A stretch of 64,000 nucleotides of DNA from Kineococcus terrestris (GTDB lineage: Bacteria; Actinomycetota; Actinomycetes; Actinomycetales; Kineococcaceae): the NCBI RefSeq assembly GCF_041020765.1, contig NZ_JBEUEJ010000003.1; one strand, 5' to 3'. The position numbers and the translations under genes are program-made. The notes beneath the pieces are model-generated. The model was not told the origin of the DNA, did not search any database, and saw nothing but the letters and a program-made list of their open reading frames with translations. The first letter of the stretch is position 1. Each line of letters opens with the position of its first letter. Shown piece by piece: positions 1 through 7,868 of the stretch.

Positions 1-2971
1 CCGCCCCCCCCACCCCGACCACGCGGTGGACGCGGCGGGCGTCGACGCGGGCCCCCCGGCGGGGGGGGCGGGGGGGGGCGGCGCCGCCCCGCGCCGGCAC
101 GGGGTCGGGTTCGACGACGAGGTCGCCGGCCCCGCCCACGGCGAAGGAGGTGTGCTCGTAGGCGGCGGTGCGCTCCCCCGGCGCGGTGGCGTACCCGTCG
201 ACCTCGACGACGTAGGTGCCCGGCACCGGGTCGACGAGGTCCACGCGCTCGTTCCCGGAGGGCGAGGCCGACGCCCCCACGTCCTCGCGCTGGTTCCCGC
301 GGACGACCCGGGACACGTACAGGTCCAGGTCGGCACCCGGCGAGCGCGAGAGGAGGTCGAAGCGGACGAGGGTGGTGCCCTCGGGCACCCGCACGCGGTG
401 CTCGCGCGTCTGCCCGGCGCGGACCTGGCCGGTGTCCGCGCGGCCCGCGACGAGCCCGGCGGTCGTGACGTCCAGGTCGCCGGTGCGGCCGGGGACCACC
501 TCGACGGCGGCGGAGCCGTCGCCGGGGGCGGCGCGCACCTCGCGGGGCGCGACGACGGCCACGGGCCGCACGGCCAGCGGCGAGCGCACCGCCGTGCCCG
601 CGCCGCGCCACTCCAGCGAGCCGGTCGCCCACTCCTCCAGCGGGGCGTCGGTGCGGGTGAAGGTCACGCGGAAGCGGACGGTCTGCCCCTCGCTGACGTA
701 CAGGACGCTCGGGGACACCTCCACGTCGAAGCCCGGCACGTCGGCCGTGGCCAGGTACAGGCCGCCGGTGACGGCCGTCACCGACCGGGTGACGGTGCGG
801 CGCCCGGCCAGGGCACCGACCGCGATGGAGGGGGTGTTCAGCTCGCTGGGCGCGACGGCGGGCACGCCGGTGCCGGTGCGCACGCCGGTGCCCTCGAGGA
901 AGGCGACCCAGTCGCGCGGGGTGGAGTCGTAGACCAGGCCCGGGTCGAGGGCCGCGGTCGGGTCGACGAGCCCGGCGCCGCCCGCGAAGGGGTCGCCGGC
1001 GGGCTCGCCGTCGGCGTCGACGAGGTCGCGGGCGGTGGTCATCAGGGCGGACTTGACCGCCATCGGCGACCAGCCGGGGTGGACGCCGAGGAGCAGGGCG
1101 GCCAGGCCCGCGACGTGCGGGGCGGACATCGAGGTGCCGGACTGGGCGGCGAACAGGTCGCCCCGCGAGGCGTCCGGCGAGGTGCCCGCGACGATCCCGA
1201 CGCCCGGGGCGGCCAGGTCCGGCTTGAGGACGTCGCCACCGGCGGCCAGGGTCGGCCCGCGCGAGGAGAACCCGGCGGCCTGCGGCGTCTCGGTGGGGGT
1301 GCCGGTGGTGTTGCCGGGCTCGAAGCGCACGGTGGCCGCGGGGTGGACCGCCAGGTAGGCCTTCACGGCGTCCCCGGCGGCGGTGTCCAGGTGGACGGTC
1401 GGCAGGACGTGGGCGTCGGGGTCGGTGCTGTTCGGCGTCGGGTTGACCAGGACGACGCCCGCACCGCCGACGCGGGCGACCTCGGCGGACTTGTCGACGC
1501 GGGCGTCGATCCCCCGGTCGCAGACCACCACGCGCCCGCCGACGCGGGCGGCGTCCAGGCTGCCGGGGCGGCACAGCTGCGCGTCGGCGGCGGTGCGCCC
1601 GGCGGCGGCGACGGCGGAGCCGAGGACGGCGCGGGTGCGCGGCAGCGGCTCCTGCACCAGGCGGGCGCCCACGAACGCGGTGCCGTCGCCCAGGACGACG
1701 GTGCCCTCGCGCGGGACGGCCGTGGACGCGGCGACCGTGGTGATCCAGGGGCTGGCGTGGTCGAGGGTGGAGGTGCCGGGTCCGCTGTTGCCCGCGGAGG
1801 CGGCCACGAAGATCCCGGCGGAGGCCGCGGACAGGAACGCCAGCTCGACGGGGTCGTTCACGGTCGTGGCCGGCGTGCCGGAGCCGATGGAGAAGTTGAT
1901 GACGTCGACGTTGTCGGCGACGGCGGCGTCGATGGCGGCGACGAGGTCGGAGGTCTGGCAGCCGCTGTCGCCGTCCCCGCTGGTCCAGCACACCTTGTAG
2001 GCGGCGACGGCGGCGGCGGGCGCCGCCCCGGACGCCTCGCCGTACCCGCGGCCGTCGATGGTGGCGCTGACACCGGCGAGGCCGGCGGCCGTGGTGGTGG
2101 TGTGGGTGCCGTGCCCGTCGCTGTCGCGGGCGGAGAAGTACTCCCCGTCGGCCAGGCCCGCGTCACCGGCGGCGGCCAGGAAGCCCTGCGCGAAGGCGCG
2201 CGCCCCGACGACCTTGGTGGTGCAGTCGTCGGCGGTCCAGCCCTCGCCCGTCTCGCAGCGGCCGGTGAAGACGCCGCCGTCGGCCTTCTCCATCCGGATC
2301 TCGCCGCCGCTGGTGCGGTAGGCGGTCCCGGGCGCGTCGGCGTCGGGCGCGTCGGCCAGCGGCTCACCGGCCAGGGAGGGGTGCTCGGGCCACACGCCGG
2401 TGTCCAGGTCGGCGACGACGACGCCGGCACCGGCCTCCTCGACGCCGCCCACGGCCTCCCACGCGCCGTCCTCGCCCGTGAGGCCGAGGAAGTCGGGGGT
2501 GCCGGTGGTGTGCAGCTGGCGGCGGGTGTCGGGCACGACGGACACGACGCCGTCGGTGGCGGCCAGCTCGGCGGCCTGCTCGGCGGTCAGGTCGGCGGCG
2601 AAGCCGTTGAGGGCGACGGTGTAGCTCTGCGTGGGCACGACACCGGCGACCTCGGCGACGGAGGTCTGCTCCTCCAGCAGCCGGGCGCGGTGCTGGCGGG
2701 CGGCCTCACCGCTGACGTCCACGCCGGCCGGCGCCGAGCGCAGCAGCGGGCGCCCGGGCGTGGCGGTGTCCAGCTCGGCCAGCGGGTCACCGGCCAGGGT
2801 GACGACGTAACCGCCGGCCTCCCACCCGCCGGGACGCGCTCCGGCGGCGGGGTCGGCGGGGGCGGCGGCGGCGGTGCCGGCGCCCGTGACGGACAGCAGC
2901 GCGGCGGTCCCGGCGGCGAGCACGAGCCGCAGCGGGGTGCGGCGCGGGGCGGGACGGGGGGCGCGGACCAC
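1..2971 (-). CDS. Secreted S8 (subtilisin-like) serine peptidase, 3' end outside window
   Basis: Extracellular protease. The reverse-strand reading frame runs without a stop from 2971 off the left edge (about 990 codons seen). An Arg-rich N terminus is followed by a hydrophobic signal segment (about residues 14-38), an inhibitor-I9-like propeptide (about 50-155) and the S8 domain. The catalytic triad is visible: Asp190 in VADLDTGVW, His287 in DSDGHGTH and Ser614 in GTSMSAPHVAG. A PA-like insertion lies about 425-560 between His and Ser, and fibronectin-like C-terminal domains follow (VDPVPGTYVVEVDGY near the end). The start GTG at 2971 is preferred because GGAGG lies 5 bases upstream; GTG at 2983 is the alternative. 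Probably cell-wall or medium associated. Confidence 0.93.
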   Translation of the reverse strand, partial: MVRAPRPAPRRTPLRLVLAAGTAALLSVTGAGTAAAAPADPAAGARPGGWEAGGYVVTLAGDPLAELDTATPGRPLLRSAPAGVDVSGEAARQHRARLLEEQTSVAEVAGVVPTQSYTVALNGFAADLTAEQAAELAATDGVVSVVPDTRRQLHTTGTPDFLGLTGEDGAWEAVGGVEEAGAGVVVADLDTGVWPEHPSLAGEPLADAPDADAPGTAYRTSGGEIRMEKADGGVFTGRCETGEGWTADDCTTKVVGARAFAQGFLAAAGDAGLADGEYFSARDSDGHGTHTTTTAAGLAGVSATIDGRGYGEASGAAPAAAVAAYKVCWTSGDGDSGCQTSDLVAAIDAAVADNVDVINFSIGSGTPATTVNDPVELAFLSAASAGIFVAASAGNSGPGTSTLDHASPWITTVAASTAVPREGTVVLGDGTAFVGARLVQEPLPRTRAVLGSAVAAAGRTAADAQLCRPGSLDAARVGGRVVVCDRGIDARVDKSAEVARVGGAGVVLVNPTPNSTDPDAHVLPTVHLDTAAGDAVKAYLAVHPAATVRFEPGNTTGTPTETPQAAGFSSRGPTLAAGGDVLKPDLAAPGVGIVAGTSPDASRGDLFAAQSGTSMSAPHVAGLAALLLGVHPGWSPMAVKSALMTTARDLVDADGEPAGDPFAGGAGLVDPTAALDPGLVYDSTPRDWVAFLEGTGVRTGTGVPAVAPSELNTPSIAVGALAGRRTVTRSVTAVTGGLYLATADVPGFDVEVSPSVLYVSEGQTVRFRVTFTRTDAPLEEWATGSLEWRGAGTAVRSPLAVRPVAVVAPREVRAAPGDGSAAVEVVPGRTGDLDVTTAGLVAGRADTGQVRAGQTREHRVRVPEGTTLVRFDLLSRSPGADLDLYVSRVVRGNQREDVGASASPSGNERVDLVDPVPGTYVVEVDGYATAPGERTAAYEHTSFAVGGAGDLVVEPDPVPARGGAAPPRPPRRGARVDARRVHRVVGVGGA

Positions 2972-3180
2972 GGGATCCTCCACGGAGGGGCGACGGGGAC
3001 GGGCGTCGCTCGATCCGAATGACGACCGATTGCACTCAAACCGGTACAGCGCGTTGCGTCAAGGCGCCGTGACCGGACCGAGACGTCGCCCGGAGGCGCT
3101 GCTCCGCGGGACCTCCCGGCGAGCCCACCGACTCCGACAGGGCGTCGTAGGTGGGTGCCGGTCCCGTCCGGCCCCCCGCC

Positions 3181-3186
3181 TACAGT
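3181..3186 (+). promoter_or_regulatory. -10 element TACAGT, leaderless copC promoter
   Basis: TACAGT ends 7 bases before the GTG at 3193, so transcription should start at the start codon itself. No Shine-Dalgarno sequence is present. Seen spacing; leaderless status is inferred. Confidence 0.6.
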
Positions 3187-3192
3187 GGCCGG

Positions 3193-3831
3193 GTGCCGCC
3201 CCGCCCGACCCCCCGTCCGACCCCCCGCCCGAGCTCCCGCCGTCCCCGCGCGGCCCGACCCGCCGCGCTCACCGCCGCCCTGGCGTTCGGGCTCGCCGCG
3301 CCGCTCGCGCTCGCCGCCCCCGCGCTCGCGCACGACCGGCTGGTCGCCTCCTCCCCCGCCGACGGGGACGTCGTGGGCACCGCCCCCGACACCGTCGACC
3401 TGGAGATGTCCGAGACGCCGCTCGCGCTGGGCACGCTGGTCGAGGTCACCGGTCCCGGCGGGCTCGTCTCCACCGGCGAGCCCCGCGTCGTGGACAGCAC
3501 CGTCAGCCAGTCGCTGGGCGCCGAGCGGCCCGCCGGCACCTACGAGGTGCAGTGGCGCGTCACGTCCTCCGACGGGCACCCGGTCTCGGGCTCGTTCACC
3601 TTCGAGGCGACCGGGGCGCTGGCGGAGAGCACCGCGACGGAGCCCGCGGAGCCCACCGCTCCCGCCGAGACCCCCGCCGCCGAGAGTCCCGCCGACGAGC
3701 CCGTGAGCGCCGACCCGGCCGCCGGGCTCGGCGGCAGCGGCACCGGCGCGCTCGTCGGGGTCCTCGCCGCGGTCGTCGTCGTGCTCGCCGGGGTGGGCGC
3801 GGTCCTCAGGACCCGGCGCGGGCGGCGCTGA
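3193..3831 (+). CDS. copC: CopC-family copper-binding protein
   Basis: Exported, membrane-anchored copper-handling protein of 212 residues. An Arg/Pro-rich N terminus and a hydrophobic signal end at PALA-H, so the mature protein begins HDRLVASSPADG, the N-terminal histidine copper site typical of CopC. A second motif SSDGHPVSGSFTF closes the beta-sandwich. An acidic Pro/Thr linker and one C-terminal membrane helix with an RTRRGRR tail follow. The usual CopD partner is absent next door. GTG 3193 is chosen over GTG 3151 because of the -10 hexamer 7 bases upstream. The 3' end overlaps the convergent MFS gene by 26 bases. Confidence 0.85.
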   Translation: MPPRPTPRPTPRPSSRRPRAARPAALTAALAFGLAAPLALAAPALAHDRLVASSPADGDVVGTAPDTVDLEMSETPLALGTLVEVTGPGGLVSTGEPRVVDSTVSQSLGAERPAGTYEVQWRVTSSDGHPVSGSFTFEATGALAESTATEPAEPTAPAETPAAESPADEPVSADPAAGLGGSGTGALVGVLAAVVVVLAGVGAVLRTRRGRR

Positions 3832-5077
3832 CCCCGGCACCGCCCGCCCGCGCGCGCCGCTCCAGGCGCACGTCGAGCAGCCACAGCGCGAGCGCCAGCA
3901 CGCCCAGCGCGGCACCCGTGGCGCTGACCGCCGCCCAGCCGCCCGCCGCCCAGGCCAGCGACCCGGCGACCGAGCCGAGCGCCCCGCCGGCGAAGTAGGC
4001 CGTCATGTAGGCGGAGTTGACGCGCGCCCGCGCCTGCGGCCGCAGGGCGAAGACGATGTTCTGGTTCGAGATGTGCACCGTCTGCAGGGCCAGGTCCGAC
4101 AGCGCGAACCCGACGACGAACAGCGCCAGCGACGTGCCCAGCAGCTCCCACGCCCCGCCCGCGGCGCTCAGCAGCAGCCACGTCAGCACGAGCAGCGCCG
4201 CCCCGAGGGCGGTGGCCAGCTGGCCGCGGCCCGCGTCGGCCATCCGGCCGGCGACCGTGGCGGCCAGCGCCCCCAGCACCCCGGCCAGGCCGACGAGGCC
4301 GATCTGCGCGTCGCTCAGCCCGAACGCCGGACCGGCCAGCAGGAACGTCATCGTGGCGAAGAGCACCGACACGGCCGCGAACCCCACCGAGCCCAGGAGC
4401 GCGCGGCTGCGCAGCCGCGGCTCCTCGCGCACGATGCGCGCGGTCGAGCGCAGCGTGGCCGCGTAGCCGCCCACCCGCTCCGGCACGCTGACCGGCAGCC
4501 GCGCGCGCAGCGCCACCGCCAGCAGCACCAGCCCGGCGGCGACCACCGCGTACGGCAGGTGCCAGCCGCCCAGGTCCGCGAGCGCCCCGGACACGCTGCG
4601 CGCCAGCAGCGCGCCGATGAGCAGCCCGCTCATCACCGTGCCCACCGCGCGACCGGCCTGTCCCGGCTCCGCCAGCTCCGCGACGAACGGGACGAGGACC
4701 TGCGCGGCCACCGAGAACACCCCTGCGACGGCCGTGCCGGCCAGGAACCAGCCGAACCCGGGCGCCACCGCGCACAGCACGTGCCCGGCCGCGGCGAGCA
4801 GGGTCAGCGTCGTCAGCAGCCGCCGGCGCTCCAGCAGGTCGCCCAGCGGCACGACGAGCAGCAGCCCGATCCCGTAGCTGACCTGCGCGACGGTGACGCA
4901 GACCGCGGCGGCGCCCTGGCTGACGCCCAGCTCGGCGGCCAGGGTGTCCAGCAGCGGCTGGTTGACGTAGTTGCCGCCCACGGTCAGGCCGGTGGCCACG
5001 GCCATCAGCAGCAGCAGCGGGCGGGTCAGCGCGGGGCGGGCGGCGGGGTCCTGCGGACGGTGGGGGGCGTCGGGCAC
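3806..5077 (-). CDS. MFS transporter (drug-efflux type)
   Basis: Twelve-helix major facilitator of about 423 residues, likely a proton-coupled efflux pump. The N terminus LTVGGNYVNQPLLDTLAAEL and the loop VPLGDLLERRRLLT are typical of the DHA1-like group. It is divergent from an XRE-cupin gene, which is the likely local regulator. Start choice: GTG at 5077 follows a CACAGT hexamer by 8 bases. GTG 5086 is an in-frame alternative but would precede the inferred transcription start. Its tail overlaps copC on the other strand. Substrate unknown. Confidence 0.85.
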   Translation of the reverse strand: MPDAPHRPQDPAARPALTRPLLLLMAVATGLTVGGNYVNQPLLDTLAAELGVSQGAAAVCVTVAQVSYGIGLLLVVPLGDLLERRRLLTTLTLLAAAGHVLCAVAPGFGWFLAGTAVAGVFSVAAQVLVPFVAELAEPGQAGRAVGTVMSGLLIGALLARSVSGALADLGGWHLPYAVVAAGLVLLAVALRARLPVSVPERVGGYAATLRSTARIVREEPRLRSRALLGSVGFAAVSVLFATMTFLLAGPAFGLSDAQIGLVGLAGVLGALAATVAGRMADAGRGQLATALGAALLVLTWLLLSAAGGAWELLGTSLALFVVGFALSDLALQTVHISNQNIVFALRPQARARVNSAYMTAYFAGGALGSVAGSLAWAAGGWAAVSATGAALGVLALALWLLDVRLERRARAGGAGVSAARAGS

Positions 5078-5084
5078 GACGGAC

Positions 5085-5090
5085 ACTGTG
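5085..5090 (-). promoter_or_regulatory. -10-like CACAGT of the MFS gene
   Basis: Reverse-strand CACAGT ending 8 bases before the GTG at 5077. Same spacing class as the TANNNT elements elsewhere in the window, but lacking the first T. Tentative. Confidence 0.35.
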
Positions 5091-5121
5091 GACCCGGTGC
5101 GTACCCGCGCGGGCGGCGGGG

Positions 5122-5127
5122 CAGGCT
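5122..5127 (+). promoter_or_regulatory. -10-like CAGGCT of the XRE-cupin gene
   Basis: CAGGCT ends 8 bases before the GTG at 5135. Together with the reverse element at 5085-5090 it packs two divergent promoters into a 57-base intergenic region. Confidence 0.35.
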
Positions 5128-5134
5128 CGTCGTC

Positions 5135-5809
5135 GTGGCGGAGCGCGCGGGTGACTCCCAGCAGGAGCCGGACGACGACCTGGAGGCCGTCCTGGCGGCG
5201 GTCGGGGGGCGGCTGCGGGAGGTGCGCCGGCGGCGCGGGCGCACCCTGCGCGAGGTCTCGGCCGCCACGGGGATCTCGGTGAGCACCCTCTCGCGCCTGG
5301 AGTCCGGGGGGCGCCGCCCGACGCTGGAGCTGGTGCTGCGGCTGGCCCGCGCCCACGACGTGAGCGTCGACGACCTCGTCGGCGCCCCGCCCACCGGGGA
5401 CCCGCGGGTGAACCTGCGCCCGGTGACCCGGCCCGGCTGGGGGCAGACCGTCATCCCGCTGACCCGGCGCGCGGGCGGGATGCAGGCGTACAAGCACGTG
5501 CTGCCCGGCCGGCGCGCGGGCACGTCGGAGCCGGTGCCGGAGGGCAAGACCCACGAGGGCTACGAGTGGCTGTACGTGCTGGACGGGCGGCTGCGGGTCG
5601 TCCTCGGCGAGCACGACGTCGTGCTCGGCCCGGGCGAGGCCGCGGAGTTCGACTGCCGCACGCCCCACTGGTTCGGCGCCGCCGACGAGCGCGGCGTGGA
5701 GTTCCTCAGCCTGTTCGGCCGCCAGGGCGAGCGCGCCCACCTGCGGTTGCGGCCGCGCCGCGCGGGGGGCGGCGATCAGGCCGGGGACGGCGACGGGCGG
5801 CCCGGGTGA
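5135..5809 (+). CDS. XRE-family regulator with C-terminal cupin
   Basis: Transcription factor of 224 residues. An HTH_3 domain lies at about residues 24-80 (LREVSAATGISVSTLSRLES). A cupin_2 domain occupies about 120-205 (THEGYEWLYVLDGRLRVVLG, LGPGEAAEFDCRTPHWF) and probably senses a small ligand. The PuuR/SutR-like architecture and the divergent MFS pump suggest it controls that pump; the ligand is unknown. GTG 5135 gives the whole HTH domain. Upstream in-frame codons belong to the antisense MFS region. Confidence 0.85.
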   Translation: MAERAGDSQQEPDDDLEAVLAAVGGRLREVRRRRGRTLREVSAATGISVSTLSRLESGGRRPTLELVLRLARAHDVSVDDLVGAPPTGDPRVNLRPVTRPGWGQTVIPLTRRAGGMQAYKHVLPGRRAGTSEPVPEGKTHEGYEWLYVLDGRLRVVLGEHDVVLGPGEAAEFDCRTPHWFGAADERGVEFLSLFGRQGERAHLRLRPRRAGGGDQAGDGDGRPG

Positions 5810-5848
5810 CCGGACCGCCCGTCGCGGAACCGCGTGGACCCGCGGGGG

Positions 5849-6472
5849 TCAGGGGACGATGAGCCCCGCGGTCTGCGTGCGGGCCGCCTCGAAGCGGCGC
5901 GCCGCGTCGGCCCAGTTGGCCACGTTCCACCACGCCTTGACGTAGTCGGGCTTGACGTTCTTGTAGTCCAGGTAGAACGCGTGCTCCCACATGTCCAGCA
6001 CCAGCACCGGCACCAGGCCCAGGGCCAGGTTGGACTGCTGGTCGTACAGCTGGACGTTGAGCAGCTTCTGCCCCACCGAGTCCCAGGCGAGGATCGACCA
6101 GCCGGAGCCCTGGATGCCCAGCGCGGTGGCCGTGAAGTGCTTCTGGAAGCCCTCGAACGACCCGAAGTCCTCGTCGATCGCCGCGGCGAGCTCACCGGTC
6201 GGCTTGTCGCCGCCGTCCGGGGACAGGTTCGGCCAGAACACCGAGTGGTTGACGTGCCCGCCGAGGTTGAACGCGAGGTTCTTCTCGTGCAGGTTCACCG
6301 CGGACAGGTCGTCCTTCGAGCGCGCCTCGGCGAGCTTCTCCAGCGCGGTGTTCGCCCCCGCCACGTAGGTGGCGTGGTGCTTGTCGTGGTGCAGCTCCAT
6401 GATCGCGCCGGAGATGTGCGGCTCGAGCGCGGAGTAGTCGTAGGGAAGGTCCGGCAGCGCGTAGTCGGCCAT
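5849..6472 (-). CDS. sodA: Superoxide dismutase, Fe/Mn type
   Basis: Converts superoxide to hydrogen peroxide and oxygen in the cytoplasm. The 207-residue length is typical. Metal ligands are visible at His28 (MELHHDKHH), His76 (GGHVNHSVFW), Asp160 and His164 (DMWEHAFYL). ATG at 6472 is the start, with GAGGAGAAG about 7 bases upstream. Longer in-frame extensions upstream have no family similarity. Whether Mn or Fe is used cannot be read with certainty; the active-site region GIQGSGWSIL is compatible with both. Confidence 0.97.
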   Translation of the reverse strand: MADYALPDLPYDYSALEPHISGAIMELHHDKHHATYVAGANTALEKLAEARSKDDLSAVNLHEKNLAFNLGGHVNHSVFWPNLSPDGGDKPTGELAAAIDEDFGSFEGFQKHFTATALGIQGSGWSILAWDSVGQKLLNVQLYDQQSNLALGLVPVLVLDMWEHAFYLDYKNVKPDYVKAWWNVANWADAARRFEAARTQTAGLIVP

Positions 6473-6668
6473 GTGTGTGCTCTTCTCCTCGTCCCTGGCG
6501 TCGTCCTGGCGGACGTGCGGCGGAGCGCCTCGGGGCGCCGGGCCGCACGGGTCACCACCGGCGACCCTCGCGCAGGCCCACCGGCCCCGCAACCGCTCCG
6601 GGGGCAGCGTCCCACCAGGTGATCACGCCCGCCCCGCGGGGTGGGGCGCCGACCCGCCCGGGCCCGCC

Positions 6669-6674
6669 TACGCT
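6669..6674 (+). promoter_or_regulatory. -10 element TACGCT, leaderless HAD gene
   Basis: TACGCT ends 7 bases before the GTG at 6681; no Shine-Dalgarno sequence is visible. Confidence 0.6.
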
Positions 6675-6680
6675 CGCCGG

Positions 6681-7406
6681 GTGCCCGAGGAGACCGCGTC
6701 CCCCACCGCCCCCGCCGCCGGTCCCGCCGCCGGTCCCGTCGTCGGCTTCGACCTCGACATGACCCTCGTGGACTCCAGCGACGGCATCACCGCCACGCTG
6801 CGGGCGGCGCTGGGCGAGGCGGGCGTCGAGGTCAGCGCCGAGGACACCTGGCCCTGGCACGGGATGCCGCTGGAGCGCATCCTCGCCGGCCTGGCGCCCG
6901 GCCTGGGCGAGGACGAGCTGGCCGCCGTGCAGGAGCGCTACCGCGCGCTGTACCCGGACCTGGGGGTGGCCTCGGTGCGCGCCTTCCCCGGCGCGGCCGA
7001 GGCGCTGGCCGCCCCCGCGGCGCACGGCGGGCGCAGCCTCGTCGTCAGCGCCAAGCACGCCCCCAACGTGCACCGGGTGCTCGCGGCGACCGGCCTGGCG
7101 GCCGCCCTCGGCCCGGACGACGTGGCCGGGGACCTGTTCGCCGAGGCCAAGGGCGTGCGGCTGCGCGCCGAGGGCGCCACCGCCTACGTCGGCGACCACC
7201 CCGGCGACGTGGCCGCCGCGCGGACGGCCGGTGCCGTCGCCGTCGTCGTCCCGACGGGCGCGCACGACGCGGACGCCCTGCGCGCCGCGGGCGCCGACGT
7301 CGTCCTCGCCTCCCTGGCCGACTTCCCCGCCTGGCTGGCCGGGCACGTGCGCGAGCCGGCCGGCGCGGGCGGGTTCGGGGAAGGCCGGGTGCCCGGGCGC
7401 GGTTAG
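6681..7406 (+). CDS. HAD-family phosphatase
   Basis: Cytoplasmic phosphohydrolase of 241 residues, resembling phosphoglycolate-phosphatase-like HADs. Motif I FDLDMTLVDSS carries the nucleophile Asp. Motif II is LVVSAKH, the motif III Lys lies in FAEAKGV, and motif IV is YVGDHPGDV. An alpha-helical cap separates motifs I and II. The substrate cannot be assigned. The start GTG is fixed by the -10 at 6669-6674. The stop codon TAG overlaps the TAGCCT hexamer that may drive the next gene. Confidence 0.85.
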   Translation: MPEETASPTAPAAGPAAGPVVGFDLDMTLVDSSDGITATLRAALGEAGVEVSAEDTWPWHGMPLERILAGLAPGLGEDELAAVQERYRALYPDLGVASVRAFPGAAEALAAPAAHGGRSLVVSAKHAPNVHRVLAATGLAAALGPDDVAGDLFAEAKGVRLRAEGATAYVGDHPGDVAAARTAGAVAVVVPTGAHDADALRAAGADVVLASLADFPAWLAGHVREPAGAGGFGEGRVPGRG

Positions 7407-7434
7407 CCTGGAGGGCGCGGCACCCGCGGGTGCC
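7404..7434 (+). promoter_or_regulatory. Candidate promoter and leader palindrome of the cold-shock operon
   Basis: TAGCCT at 7404-7409 is a plausible -10, giving a leader of about 63 bases before the GTG at 7479. Within it 7419-7434 is a perfect 16-base palindrome, GGCACCCGCGGGTGCC, which could be an operator or an RNA hairpin. Placement of the promoter is inferred. Confidence 0.35.
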
Positions 7435-7478
7435 CGCACCCACGACGAGCACCGACGACGACGGACGAGAAGGTTCCT

Positions 7479-7868
7479 GTGCCCACTGGCAAGGTCAAGT
7501 GGTTCGACGCCGAGAAGGGTTTCGGCTTCCTCGCCGCCGAGGACGGCGGTGAGGTGTTCGTGCACGCCTCCGCGCTGCCCGCCGGGACGGCGACGCTCAC
7601 CAAGGGCAGTCGCGTCGAGTTCGGTGTCGTGCAGGGCGAGCGCGGCACGCAGGCGCTGTCGGTGCGGCTGCTGGACCCGCTGCCCTCGGTGGCCCGCGCC
7701 ACCCGCAAGCAGCCCGAGGACATGGTCGTCATCGTCGAGGACCTCATCAAGCTGCTCGACGGGGTCTCCGGCTCGCTGCGCCGCGGCCGCTACCCCGAGC
7801 GCGGCGGCGCCCGCAAGGTCGCCACCGTCCTGCGCGCCGTCGCCGACGACCTCGAGGCCGGCGCGTGA
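7479..7868 (+). CDS. Cold-shock-domain protein with C-terminal extension
   Basis: Nucleic-acid-binding CSD protein. Residues 1-66 form the CSD with RNP-1-like KGFGFLAAEDG and RNP-2-like EVFVHASAL. Residues 67-129 are an extra helical tail (EDMVVIVEDLIKLLDGVSGS, then a basic segment) not found in 67-residue CspA such as the one at 43109-43312. GTG 7479 is preceded by GAGAAGG. The stop overlaps the DUF3027 start by 4 bases (GTGA), implying translational coupling. Likely an RNA chaperone; the tail function is unknown. Confidence 0.9.
   Translation: MPTGKVKWFDAEKGFGFLAAEDGGEVFVHASALPAGTATLTKGSRVEFGVVQGERGTQALSVRLLDPLPSVARATRKQPEDMVVIVEDLIKLLDGVSGSLRRGRYPERGGARKVATVLRAVADDLEAGA

Noticed and set aside
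26..3022. 998-residue forward open frame
   Set aside because: Antisense shadow of the subtilase gene; composition is Gly/Arg/Asp-rich with no domain, whereas the reverse strand shows a full S8 triad.
5078..5134. Palindromic operator between MFS and XRE-cupin genes
   Set aside because: GGACACTGTGGACC looks symmetrical at first but fails at most inner positions.
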